NCBI GenBank assembly: GCA_022820835.1
Contig: JAJEET010000130.1
Coordinates: forward strand, 81,705-145,704
Length of the DNA stretch: 64,000 nucleotides
Origin: Candidatus Poribacteria bacterium
GTDB lineage: Bacteria; Poribacteria; WGA-4E; WGA-3G
Direction: 5' to 3'
Under the pieces are notes generated by a model that did no database searches, was not told the DNA's origin, and saw only the letters and a program-made list of their open reading frames with translations. The first letter of the stretch is position 1. Each line of letters opens with the position of its first letter. The position numbers and the translations under genes were made by a program. Shown here one piece after another: positions 48,885 to 56,704 of this stretch.

Positions 48885-50023
48885 TTACCGAAATCGTATC
48901 GGGTCGTAAGTTACAGACTATGTTCGGATTCTTAGCGTTAGTGATGTTATGTGCTGTCGTGGGTGTACAGATAGGGTTTACTAAAGGAGAAGGTATGAAG
49001 AAAGAGGATTTTCAGATGTCGGTAGATGGACACCGTGTTGAATTTACTGTATCACCTATCTCCAAAGATGGGACATGGTTCGTTCCCTTGAAACCGTTCG
49101 CTGAGCAACTCGGATTGAAGGTAGAATATTCACAAGGAACGGAGATGGTGGTCCTTTGCGGTGGTGTAGAATCGGAACTCTGTGTCTCACTCCAATTCCA
49201 AAGTGCGGACGACGGTGCCATAAATATCGATGGCGCGACGTATGTGCAACCCGAACATATCTCGAAAACTTTTGGTTTTGAAGTTTACAAACCCTCAGCG
49301 AACCAATTAGAGGTTATCCATCCGACACGCCTCGCCCCTGAATTCACACTGCCTGATTTAGAAGATATTCCAAGACGCTTGCGCGATTTTCGAGGAAAAA
49401 AGACGTTTCTCTATGTTTGGGGTTCGTGGTGAGGGTGCCGTGGACAACTGCCAGGTTGGCAGAAATTTTACGCCGAACACAAAGAAACTTTAAACCTCGT
49501 CTCAATCGCCATTGATGCCCAAGGCGCATCTGTCGTCAAACCTTGGCACGACACAGCAAACGCCGATTTTGTTACACTCGTTGATTCACAGAACATATTC
49601 GGTAACCGCTATAATCTCAAAGCGATACCCTACGGAATTATGATTGATGAAGCCGGACGACTGGTGAAAGCTCCTTTTAGTGTTAATGTCCAAGATCGAA
49701 AAACCGTTGCGATGCTTGAGAAATGGCTATCTGACCCAGGGTACAATGAGGTGCTGCGCAACGATATTAAATCGTCGAGCAAGCCAGCCATAGAGACGAA
49801 CGCCGAAGCGGCTGCCCGTTTTCAACTCGGGCTCGTCCTGCTCGAAGGTGGTAAAAAAGACGAAGCGATGGCTGAATGGCGAAAGGCACTCGCTTTAGAT
49901 CCAAACAATTGGATTATCCACAAACAAATTTGGGCAGTCGAGCATCCGGACAAATTTTACAAGGAGGGGGTTGATTACGGTTGGCAGAAGGCGCAGTTAG
50001 AGGCAGAGAAAAGCCAACGGTAG
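48881..50023 (+). CDS. TlpA-like thioredoxin with in-frame TGA: candidate selenoprotein
   Basis: Read through the TGA at 49430-49432 (codon 184), the gene gives 380 residues. Order: membrane anchor (about 15-32), a copper-amine-oxidase N1-like domain (DGTWFVPLKPFAEQLGLKVEY and INIDGATYVQPEHI), a thioredoxin domain from APEFTLPDL, and a TPR end (AARFQLGLVLLEGGKKDEAMAEWRKALALDP). The active site reads YVWGSW-U-GCRGQLPGWQKF, where thioredoxins have W-C-(G)-x-C-R. After the TGA the frame continues for 197 codons with proper thioredoxin features such as AIPYGIMIDEAGRL (cis-Pro). A hairpin follows the TGA. If not recoded, the gene is cut into a 183-residue stub. The ATG overlaps the cytochrome stop. 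Selenocysteine is inference. Confidence 0.6.
49430..49462 (+). promoter_or_regulatory. UGA with downstream SECIS-like hairpin
   Basis: After the TGA (49430-49432), CTGCCA (49448-49453) pairs with TGGCAG (49457-49462), leaving GGT in the loop. Bacterial SECIS elements carry a GU-containing apical loop, about 16-37 nt after the UGA; here the loop begins 21 nt after it. The stem is short but strong. Confidence 0.4.
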
Positions 50024-50161
50024 CCGCGAACTTCTCATCATCCGGCTTTAAAGAACCATTTCGGCGGAATTTTGTCTAATCTCGTAGAAATAAAATATCA
50101 TCCGCAAGCCGCGTTCACGCGACTGAAATTTTATATACGACTTACGCATGCGGCTCTTTTG

Positions 50162-50187
50162 TAGCATAAACTTCCCAGTTTGTGCTA
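50162..50187. repeat. Hairpin in the gap before the DUF4175 gene
   Basis: TAGCATAAAC and GTTTGTGCTA form a 10-bp stem with one G-T pair, loop TTCCCA. The 285-bp gap (50024-50308) has no gene. The ATG of the next gene follows GGAGG. Confidence 0.45.
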
Positions 50188-50308
50188 TCAGAACGTTATG
50201 TTTTCCGAGAAATCTCAGCTAACAGAAAACGCAGATTTTTGCGTACAAAAAAAATTAAAGTGCCTTTAAGACAGAAATCACAATGGTAATGTCAGTGGAG
50301 GAAAATTA

Positions 50309-53300
50309 ATGAATACGAGAGAAGGTTACGCAGAATTACAGGCAAAAGTTTTGGAAGCGCAGCGCGTCTGGAAACGGAGTATCTTCTGGGCAGGGTTTGC
50401 GATTGTCTTGACAGGCTTAATCGCTTTGTTTATGGGAGAGGCTATTGTTGATTGGTTGATGCCACTCCCAAATTTCCTCCGGATTGCGCTATTAATAGTC
50501 GGGATCGGTGTGATCGGGTACCTCTTATACAGATACCTCGTTCAACCGCTCAGAGCATCACTGACGCTTCGTGATGTCGCACTCAATGTTGAACGCAACC
50601 ACCCCGACTTGGAAGATAGACTCGTCAGTGCAGTCCAGTTTGGAAATCGTGAATCAACAGACCCTATTGAATCTCACATGCTCCAACGCCTACTTGAAGA
50701 TACCACCGAGCGCGTAAAGGGGATAGATTTTAAAGCAACAATTGATCATAGCCGGACCCGTAAACAAGTCGGTATCGCTGCTTTGGTTGTTTTCGCTTGT
50801 TGTGTACTCGCGCTCCTCTTTCCAACAGAAATCCATACCAGTCTCCTCCGCGTCCTTGTACCTTGGGAGAAGACCCCACCAGTTTTAACGACCAAATTAA
50901 CTGTTGAACCCGGAAATGCACGCATCCTCCGCGGTAAAAGCCTACCGATTCACGTTACTGTCACCGGGAAATCCGCGGATAAAGTTGTTTTGACCTACGA
51001 GAAGGCACAGGCGCAAGAGACCAATACGCCTGAAAGCAGCTCAACCCAACAACAGATCAACATGTTACGAAACCCCGACGATAAGCGGGGGTTTGCTTAT
51101 GAAATTTTTAATATTGACGCAGATATCGAATACTATGTCGTTGCAAACGAAACAACCTCGGAACGCTATACTGTTGAAGTGTTTGAGATGCCGAGGGTGA
51201 CTGAAATCTCTGTCGCTTACACTTACCCAGACTACACAGGACTCAAACCTGTCGTTCAAACAGGGACAGGCGATATCCAAGCGGTGGTTGGCACGCAGGC
51301 GGAACTAAAACTCACAACTAACAAAGCCATTCAAAGTGCTACATTCTCATTGAGGCGTGATGTTAAGAAACGCTCTTTCACCGAAAGATTGACTGGCACA
51401 GCCGAACCCGACACAACCGAAATGATTATCTCCGATGGAAACACGCTGACAACAAGCATTGATATTGTTGAAGATGGAACGTATACTGTTCAATTGTTAT
51501 GTATTGACGGTTTCAACAACGAGATACCTATTGAATACGCCGTAAAGGCGATTCCTGACGAAGTACCTGAAGTTGTCATCAAAGAACCCGGACGTGATAT
51601 CAAAACGACAAAGTTGGGTGAAGTGGAAGTCATCGCTGAGGCAATGGACGACTATGGGATCGCAGAATTGAAACTCATGTATCGCGTCGGGTCTGACGAA
51701 CTACAAGAACTAGTTATGGAAGCCACAACTCCCAAACCAGCAGCTGTTGATACAAACCGACGCCGCATCGCCGATGGCAGTTACACGTTCTATCTTGAGG
51801 AATTTGACGTTGAACCCGGAGATATTATCTCCTACTATGCACGCGCCGTTGATAATAACACACGCACAGGACCCGGCGAAGCCAGTAGCGATATCTACTT
51901 CATCGAAATCCGTCCCTTCAACGAGAATTTCATGGAGGAAGAGGCACAGGACGGAGAACAGCAGCAACAACAGCAATCAAACCCAGCCTTGGAGATGGTC
52001 GCTAACCAGAAACAGATTATTCGTGAAACAGCGAATCACATTAACACGAAACCTGCCTCAATTACTGACGAATATCGCAATACCGTTAAAGCAACAGCGG
52101 ATAAACAGAACGAATTAATCGATAAAACGCAGAGACTCGCTGATGAGTTTAGTTTGGCGATGCAAGGTGAATCGGCAGTCACACCAGAAATTCTGATGAA
52201 CCTGGAGGACGCTATCGCCAGAATGCGTGAGGCAGCCGATAGCCTCAATGCTATTGAACCCGATGCAGCTATACCCGCAGAGCAAGAGGCACTTGAACTG
52301 CTGATAAAAGTTAGCCTTGAATTACCGAAAGTCCTGACGCAGATGCGGAACAACAATCCACAGCTTGCCGAAAACCTTGAACTCGAAATGGAGGAGCTGC
52401 AAAGCGAACTTGAGAATCAGCAGAACGAACTTGATTCGGAAATGCAAGAGCAGACGCAGGAGATGTTGGATCAGGCACGTCAGATGTTGTCGGAACAACA
52501 ACAGTTGAGTCAGCAGAGCCAGCAGATGGGACGTGAAAGCCAACCGTCTCAGAACGATATGCAACAGAATAGTCAACAGCAAGGACAGTTGTCACAGCAG
52601 GCGCAACAGATGTCGCAGCAGCTCGGCACGATGCAGCAGAACGCACAGGGAACGCAAGGACAACGCTTGGATCAAGCCGGTCAGGCGATGCAGCAGGCAG
52701 GCGAACAGATGCAGCAAGCCTCTGAAAGCATGCAACAGCAGGAACCGCAACTCAGTGCCGCAAAAGGGCAAAAAGCAGAGGAGAGACTTGAGGAGGCGAT
52801 TGAACAATTGGAACAGGTCGCATCCGAATTCACCGATGCTGCACTTGACAGAGCGGCACAGCAGACACAGCAGCTAATTCAGGAGCAGTCTGGTGTCCAA
52901 GAGGAGACGCAAGAACTCAGGAACCGTTCTCGACAAGCAGAACTACGTCCTGAAGATTTGCAGAGAGCTTCCGAACTTGCCAACGAGCAGCGTGAACTAC
53001 AACGCGACCTTCAATCTCTTGAGAACACGTTGAGAAATCTCCCCGAACAACTCGGCGAGGAGAATCCAGAGGCAGCGCAAAATGTGGCTGACGCTACAAG
53101 ACGACTGGTAGAAGAACAGACCGCCGGAGATATGTCAACCGCACAGCGCGCACTACAGTGGCGTAGTTTCCGTGCCGCTGACCTGAACCAGCAGGATGTC
53201 ATAGAGACGCTGAGACAGGTACAAGGTGATCTCCAACAGGCGCAAGCCAATATGGCAAGCACCGAAGAAGAACAGCTCGAAGCCGCACTCCAACAACTTC

Positions 53301-53806
53301 AACAATCCAGAGAGCAGATGGAGGACATCCAACGCGAACTTCAAGCGATGGAGGCGCAAGAGCAGACGGAAGAACAACAACAGCGTCAGCAACAACTCGC
53401 TGAGCAGCAACAGCAGATTCAAGAACGCATGCAACAGGCACAACAAGCCATGCAAGACAGACAGCAAGAAGAACAACAACAACAGGGGCAGGAGGGCCAA
53501 CAACCCGGGCAAGCCGAAGACGAAAACCAGGAACAGGCACGCACCGGTGGTAGAGAAGCCGGACGTGAGATTAACGAACTCTGGCTCGATGTCTTGGATA
53601 CCATGGATTACCGCCCCGGAAATCGATCGAATCCGTTCCCGAACTACGAATTCGTCATTCGGGACCTCGTGAAGTTGGAAGCCGCACTTGAAGAACGGCT
53701 CAATACACTTCAGGAGAAGAAGCAACTTACCCAAGTCGCTAAGGAAGATGTCCCGCCTGAGTACCGACGACTTGTTGATAACTACTACGAGTCTTTGTCG
53801 CAATAA
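50309..53806 (+). CDS. DUF4175 family membrane protein with long Gln-rich coiled coil
   Basis: 1,165 residues. Two membrane spans near the N-terminus (SIFWAGFAIVLTGLIALFM and FLRIALLIVGIGVIGYLLYRY) and a third at 150-175 are followed by LTLRDVALNVERNHPDLEDRLVSAVQF, the DUF4175-type start. A periplasmic part with beta-rich repeats (residues 180-540) leads to about 500 residues that are extremely rich in Gln and Glu (for example QQSQQMGRESQPSQNDMQQNS), predicted as coiled coil. The function of the family is unknown; it often sits near VWA/Bat-type genes in other phyla. A strong GGAGG precedes the ATG. The low-complexity DNA (CAGCAA) may be prone to replication slippage. Confidence 0.85.
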   Translation: MNTREGYAELQAKVLEAQRVWKRSIFWAGFAIVLTGLIALFMGEAIVDWLMPLPNFLRIALLIVGIGVIGYLLYRYLVQPLRASLTLRDVALNVERNHPDLEDRLVSAVQFGNRESTDPIESHMLQRLLEDTTERVKGIDFKATIDHSRTRKQVGIAALVVFACCVLALLFPTEIHTSLLRVLVPWEKTPPVLTTKLTVEPGNARILRGKSLPIHVTVTGKSADKVVLTYEKAQAQETNTPESSSTQQQINMLRNPDDKRGFAYEIFNIDADIEYYVVANETTSERYTVEVFEMPRVTEISVAYTYPDYTGLKPVVQTGTGDIQAVVGTQAELKLTTNKAIQSATFSLRRDVKKRSFTERLTGTAEPDTTEMIISDGNTLTTSIDIVEDGTYTVQLLCIDGFNNEIPIEYAVKAIPDEVPEVVIKEPGRDIKTTKLGEVEVIAEAMDDYGIAELKLMYRVGSDELQELVMEATTPKPAAVDTNRRRIADGSYTFYLEEFDVEPGDIISYYARAVDNNTRTGPGEASSDIYFIEIRPFNENFMEEEAQDGEQQQQQQSNPALEMVANQKQIIRETANHINTKPASITDEYRNTVKATADKQNELIDKTQRLADEFSLAMQGESAVTPEILMNLEDAIARMREAADSLNAIEPDAAIPAEQEALELLIKVSLELPKVLTQMRNNNPQLAENLELEMEELQSELENQQNELDSEMQEQTQEMLDQARQMLSEQQQLSQQSQQMGRESQPSQNDMQQNSQQQGQLSQQAQQMSQQLGTMQQNAQGTQGQRLDQAGQAMQQAGEQMQQASESMQQQEPQLSAAKGQKAEERLEEAIEQLEQVASEFTDAALDRAAQQTQQLIQEQSGVQEETQELRNRSRQAELRPEDLQRASELANEQRELQRDLQSLENTLRNLPEQLGEENPEAAQNVADATRRLVEEQTAGDMSTAQRALQWRSFRAADLNQQDVIETLRQVQGDLQQAQANMASTEEEQLEAALQQLQQSREQMEDIQRELQAMEAQEQTEEQQQRQQQLAEQQQQIQERMQQAQQAMQDRQQEEQQQQGQEGQQPGQAEDENQEQARTGGREAGREINELWLDVLDTMDYRPGNRSNPFPNYEFVIRDLVKLEAALEERLNTLQEKKQLTQVAKEDVPPEYRRLVDNYYESLSQ

Positions 53807-53821
53807 TTCAAGGACACTGTG

Positions 53822-53848
53822 GCTGGCGATGTTTTGTATCTCGCCAGC
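53822..53848. repeat. Palindromic repeat (GCTGGCGAG family), second copy
   Basis: GCTGGCGA (53822-53829) and TCGCCAGC (53841-53848) with an 11-nt loop follow the DUF4175 stop by 16 nt. Same ends as the palindrome at 2582. Confidence 0.55.
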
Positions 53849-53904
53849 ATAAGACATTAATGCTAATCTGCTTACTATAGAGCACAAATGATTGGAAATC
53901 TGTG

Positions 53905-54717
53905 ATGGAACTTAAAGCTAAGAATATTATTACACCTGGCGAATTAGTCAGTTTGGATGATTACCCACCGGGGTATACCGGAGTTTACGAGAAGAAAGGT
54001 CAAACGAAAAAACGCCTCAAAAAATTGCATAAGCAGCTCCGGGAACTTCAGAGACTGCTTTATGCTGAGAGTAAACACGCACTTCTCATCATCCTGCAAG
54101 GGATGGATACATGTGGTAAGGATGGTACGATCCGGGATGTAATGAAAGGTGTCAACGTCCAAGGCTGCGATGTCGTCAGTTTCAAAGTTCCGACTGCCGA
54201 CGAACTTTCCCGTGATTTCTTATGGCGCGCACACAAAGCCGTTCCATCCAAGGGGAAAATCAGTATCTTTAACCGCTCGCATTATGGAGATGTCCTCGTT
54301 GTTCGCGTACATAATCTGGTACCAGAACACGTCTGGACGCAACGCTATCAGCAGATCAACGATTTTGAGAGGATGCTCGTTGAAAATGGGACAGTTGTCC
54401 TAAAGTTTTACCTTCATATCTCCAAAGATGAACAGAAAGAGCGCCTCGAATCTCGGATTAATGACCCAACAAAACATTGGAAAGTCCAGGCATCTGATAT
54501 TCGCGAACGAGGCTATTGGGCGGATTATATGCGGGCGTACGAAGTCATGCTCCAAAAGTGTAGCACCGATTGGGCGCCTTGGCATATAATTCCAGCGAAT
54601 AAGAAGTGGTATCGGAATCTCGTTATCACAGAATGTATCGTTGAGGCACTCAAGAAACTTGACATGCAGTATCCCGAACCTGCTATTGACGTTACCGAAC
54701 TCACGATTGCAGATTGA
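53905..54717 (+). CDS. ppk2: Polyphosphate kinase 2 family protein
   Basis: 270 residues from ATG 53905 (GTG one codon before is possible). Motifs: LLIILQGMDTCGKDGTIRDVM (Walker A), VQGCDVVSFKVPT, RDFLWRAHKAVPSKGKISIFNRSHYGDVLVVRVH (Walker B-like and lid with Arg), and RIINDPTKHWKV-like KHWKVQASDI. The sequence NRSHYGDVL and length fit the class I PPK2 that phosphorylates nucleoside diphosphates from polyphosphate, though class is not certain. Cytoplasmic. It follows the DUF4175 gene on the same strand but beyond a palindrome, so it probably has its own promoter. Confidence 0.93.
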   Translation: MELKAKNIITPGELVSLDDYPPGYTGVYEKKGQTKKRLKKLHKQLRELQRLLYAESKHALLIILQGMDTCGKDGTIRDVMKGVNVQGCDVVSFKVPTADELSRDFLWRAHKAVPSKGKISIFNRSHYGDVLVVRVHNLVPEHVWTQRYQQINDFERMLVENGTVVLKFYLHISKDEQKERLESRINDPTKHWKVQASDIRERGYWADYMRAYEVMLQKCSTDWAPWHIIPANKKWYRNLVITECIVEALKKLDMQYPEPAIDVTELTIAD

Positions 54718-54735
54718 TACGTCAAGGAATATGCA

Positions 54736-55020
54736 ATGCTCTCAAAGCAACAATTAACGCAATTTGAAGAAGAAGGCTATCTACTCCTTTCCGATTTGAT
54801 TCCGCAAGAGACTGTCACAAAAGCCGAGGCAGCGATGTGGAGCATGATGGGGATGGCAGTAGATAATTCAGATTCGTGAGGACATTTCAAGCGTCCGGGG
54901 CTTGCTGGCTTTTACATGGAGCAGATGTCTAACAAGAATCGCATAGAACTTTTCGGCGTTACCCATCCGGATGTAAGTGGAATATCTGGATGCCTTAAAA
55001 AACTAAATGGAGGAATAAGA
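54736..55020 (+). pseudogene. Truncated PhyH gene remnant
   Basis: From ATG 54736: MLSKQQLTQFEEEGYLLLSD is a typical PhyH N-terminus. At codon 48 a TGA (54877-54879) stands where Trp would fit (DNSDS-stop-GHFKRPGLAGFYMEQM). The frame then runs on for about 45 more codons without stop and passes directly into the start of the secreted protein at 55021. The rest of the dioxygenase, including its HxD and distal His, is missing. This is a decayed 5' piece of a PhyH gene. The strong GGAGG before 55021 lies in the tail of the remnant. Confidence 0.65.
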
Positions 55021-55770
55021 ATGCCTAAAAATATACAGATGACTTTTTGCCAATATGTTCTCTTAACGCTTGCTGTCGCTTTAACCTTTGTTTACGTGGG
55101 AATTACAGACGCGCAAAAGGTGTTCGTACGAACGGGATTTGAGGAATTCGCCACCGGTAACCCACCCAAAGACTGGGAGGCAATGGGCGGCAATTTTGAA
55201 GTTTCCGGCGACACCGTCAAAACCGATAAAAAAGCACTTGCTATCTTAGGGGGCGCGGATGGAGACGGACTCGGTATCCCCATAGAAACTGAAAACCCCA
55301 TTATTTCGGTTGAATTCTATGTGTATATTGAAGGCGGCGGGAGGTCTTTCAATTTTAAAGTCGCCACCGCTGATGGTTTTGGCGAAAACAATGGTTGCAC
55401 CTACATCAATTGGGATGCGGGTATTGTCCGACTTTACGACGGGGGTGCATGGCAACTTATTGACGATTTTGAAACCGACACATGGAAGTACGTCCGTATC
55501 ATTGCTGATGTCGGCAAAAGCGAATTTGATTTTTACGTAGGCGATGATAGGGAAGATGCGTTGGGCGCCAAGCCTGAAAAGGGACTCCCCTTTCGGATGC
55601 CAGCACTCGGTCCCGTTGCCAAGTGGGTCGCTTTCTACGTATGGGGACAGGTAGCAAACGCTTATGTGGACGATATGCTGGTCTATGAAGGCGCAGAGGC
55701 ACTTGATCTCGCCGTTGACCCAACAGGAAAACTCGCTACCTTCTGGGGAGGCGTTAAGCAAGGATTGTAG
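55021..55770 (+). CDS. Secreted jelly-roll-like protein with shared C-terminal tail
   Basis: 249 residues from ATG 55021, which has AATGGAGG upstream; the frame is open further up only through a PhyH remnant. A signal peptide (YVLLTLAVALTFVYVGITDAQ) leads a beta-rich domain: VFVRTGFEEFATGNPPKDWEAMG, IETENPIISVEFYVYIEGGGRSF and VRIIADVGKSEFDFYVGDD. This fits a concanavalin-like or carbohydrate-binding fold, with KWVAFYVWGQVANAYVDDMLVYEG as the last strands. It ends LDLAVDPTGKLATFWGGVK, the same tail as in the LamG proteins at 2 and 44669. Ligand unknown. Confidence 0.8.
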   Translation: MPKNIQMTFCQYVLLTLAVALTFVYVGITDAQKVFVRTGFEEFATGNPPKDWEAMGGNFEVSGDTVKTDKKALAILGGADGDGLGIPIETENPIISVEFYVYIEGGGRSFNFKVATADGFGENNGCTYINWDAGIVRLYDGGAWQLIDDFETDTWKYVRIIADVGKSEFDFYVGDDREDALGAKPEKGLPFRMPALGPVAKWVAFYVWGQVANAYVDDMLVYEGAEALDLAVDPTGKLATFWGGVKQGL

Positions 55771-55798
55771 GAACAGTTTGTAAATCTGGAGATGGGAG

Positions 55799-56617
55799 AT
55801 GAAAAATAGTGAAACGGTTTGTCTTACAGCAGCACAGCGACTCCATTTCGACATCTACGGTTTCGTCCTCTTAGAGAACGTCCTAAGCGACGATGAAATT
55901 GAGCGGATGAAGGGCGCGCTCTACAGAATCAAAGCAGACGAGAACTTGGATACCAAACGCGTTTATGCCCGCGGGAGAAGCGAACACCATGTGCTTTTCG
56001 GCAATCTGGTTGAATATGACCCCGCATTATTGGAATACGCCGCGCATCCAAAACTCGTGCCGCTTGTTGAAGAAGTCGTCGGTGGTACAGTCCGCCTTGA
56101 GGAAACCGAAGCGATTATTAATAAGCGTAACCCTGAGACCGAATTGGACGAACTCCATAAACGCCGCTATAACCCAACCGGTTTCCATCGCGGAACGCAA
56201 CACGGGTGGGGCACCTACATAGAACAGAACAAGTTCCATTGTATCTTTGTCAAGACGCTTGCCTATCTCACCGATGTCGGTCCCGACGATGGTGGCACAT
56301 GCGTCATACCGGGCAGCCACCGCCTGACATGGAATCAAAGCGAAATGATTGAAGCTGCGCTCTCTGACGACAAACTCATCTACCAAGTCGAAGCATCCGC
56401 CGGTTCTGTGCTGCTTTTTGCCGAAGCCTTGATTCATAGTACCACCGCAATTCGTAGCGACAAGGAGCGCGTTATTCTCATCTCCGGCTACACACCACCG
56501 ATGGTGCGAGAATGGCCCGGCAACGAGGTGAGTCCCGAATTTATTGAAACATTGCCGGAAGACATCCGTCCGCTCATCTCAGGAAGCGACAGTTGGCACT
56601 GGAAACGGCGGTATTGA
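55799..56617 (+). CDS. PhyH-family protein with HXG instead of HXD
   Basis: 272 residues; ATG after GGAGATGGGAG. The fold is clearly phytanoyl-CoA dioxygenase: LHFDIYGFVLLENVLSDDEI at the start, GFHRGTQHGWGTYIEQNKF, FVKTLAYLTDVGPDDGGTCVIPGSHRL, and LLFAEALIHSTTAIRSDKER with distal His and the 2-oxoglutarate Arg. Where the family has H-x-D, this protein reads H-R-G. In Fe/2-oxoglutarate halogenases the acidic ligand is replaced by Ala or Gly, so the metal site here may be open to another ligand; or another residue fills the role. Similar HRG-type proteins are, to my recollection, common in Planctomycetes and Poribacteria. Substrate unknown. It follows the secreted protein by 28 bp. Confidence 0.85.
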   Translation: MKNSETVCLTAAQRLHFDIYGFVLLENVLSDDEIERMKGALYRIKADENLDTKRVYARGRSEHHVLFGNLVEYDPALLEYAAHPKLVPLVEEVVGGTVRLEETEAIINKRNPETELDELHKRRYNPTGFHRGTQHGWGTYIEQNKFHCIFVKTLAYLTDVGPDDGGTCVIPGSHRLTWNQSEMIEAALSDDKLIYQVEASAGSVLLFAEALIHSTTAIRSDKERVILISGYTPPMVREWPGNEVSPEFIETLPEDIRPLISGSDSWHWKRRY

Positions 56618-56704
56618 TTTACCTTATGTGTGACATGGCACCACCCGCTCCATTCAAAATTGCGTAAGTCCTGAAATATAAGGGATCCCTACTTTGCCTG
56701 CCTT

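Noticed and set aside
53153..53887. Leu-rich 244-residue frame antisense to the DUF4175 coiled coil
   Set aside because: It is the complement of Gln/Glu-rich codons (CAG gives CTG), with no ribosome-binding site and no domain.
54877..54879. TGA in the PhyH remnant as a second selenocysteine or as a reassigned Trp codon
   Set aside because: The position fits Trp, not Cys, the gene is truncated anyway, and TGA serves as a normal stop elsewhere in the window (for example at 5402-5404 and at the A2M/pbpC overlap).
55246..55854. 202-residue antisense frame over the secreted protein at 55021
   Set aside because: Overlaps a gene with signal peptide and ribosome-binding site; no independent support.
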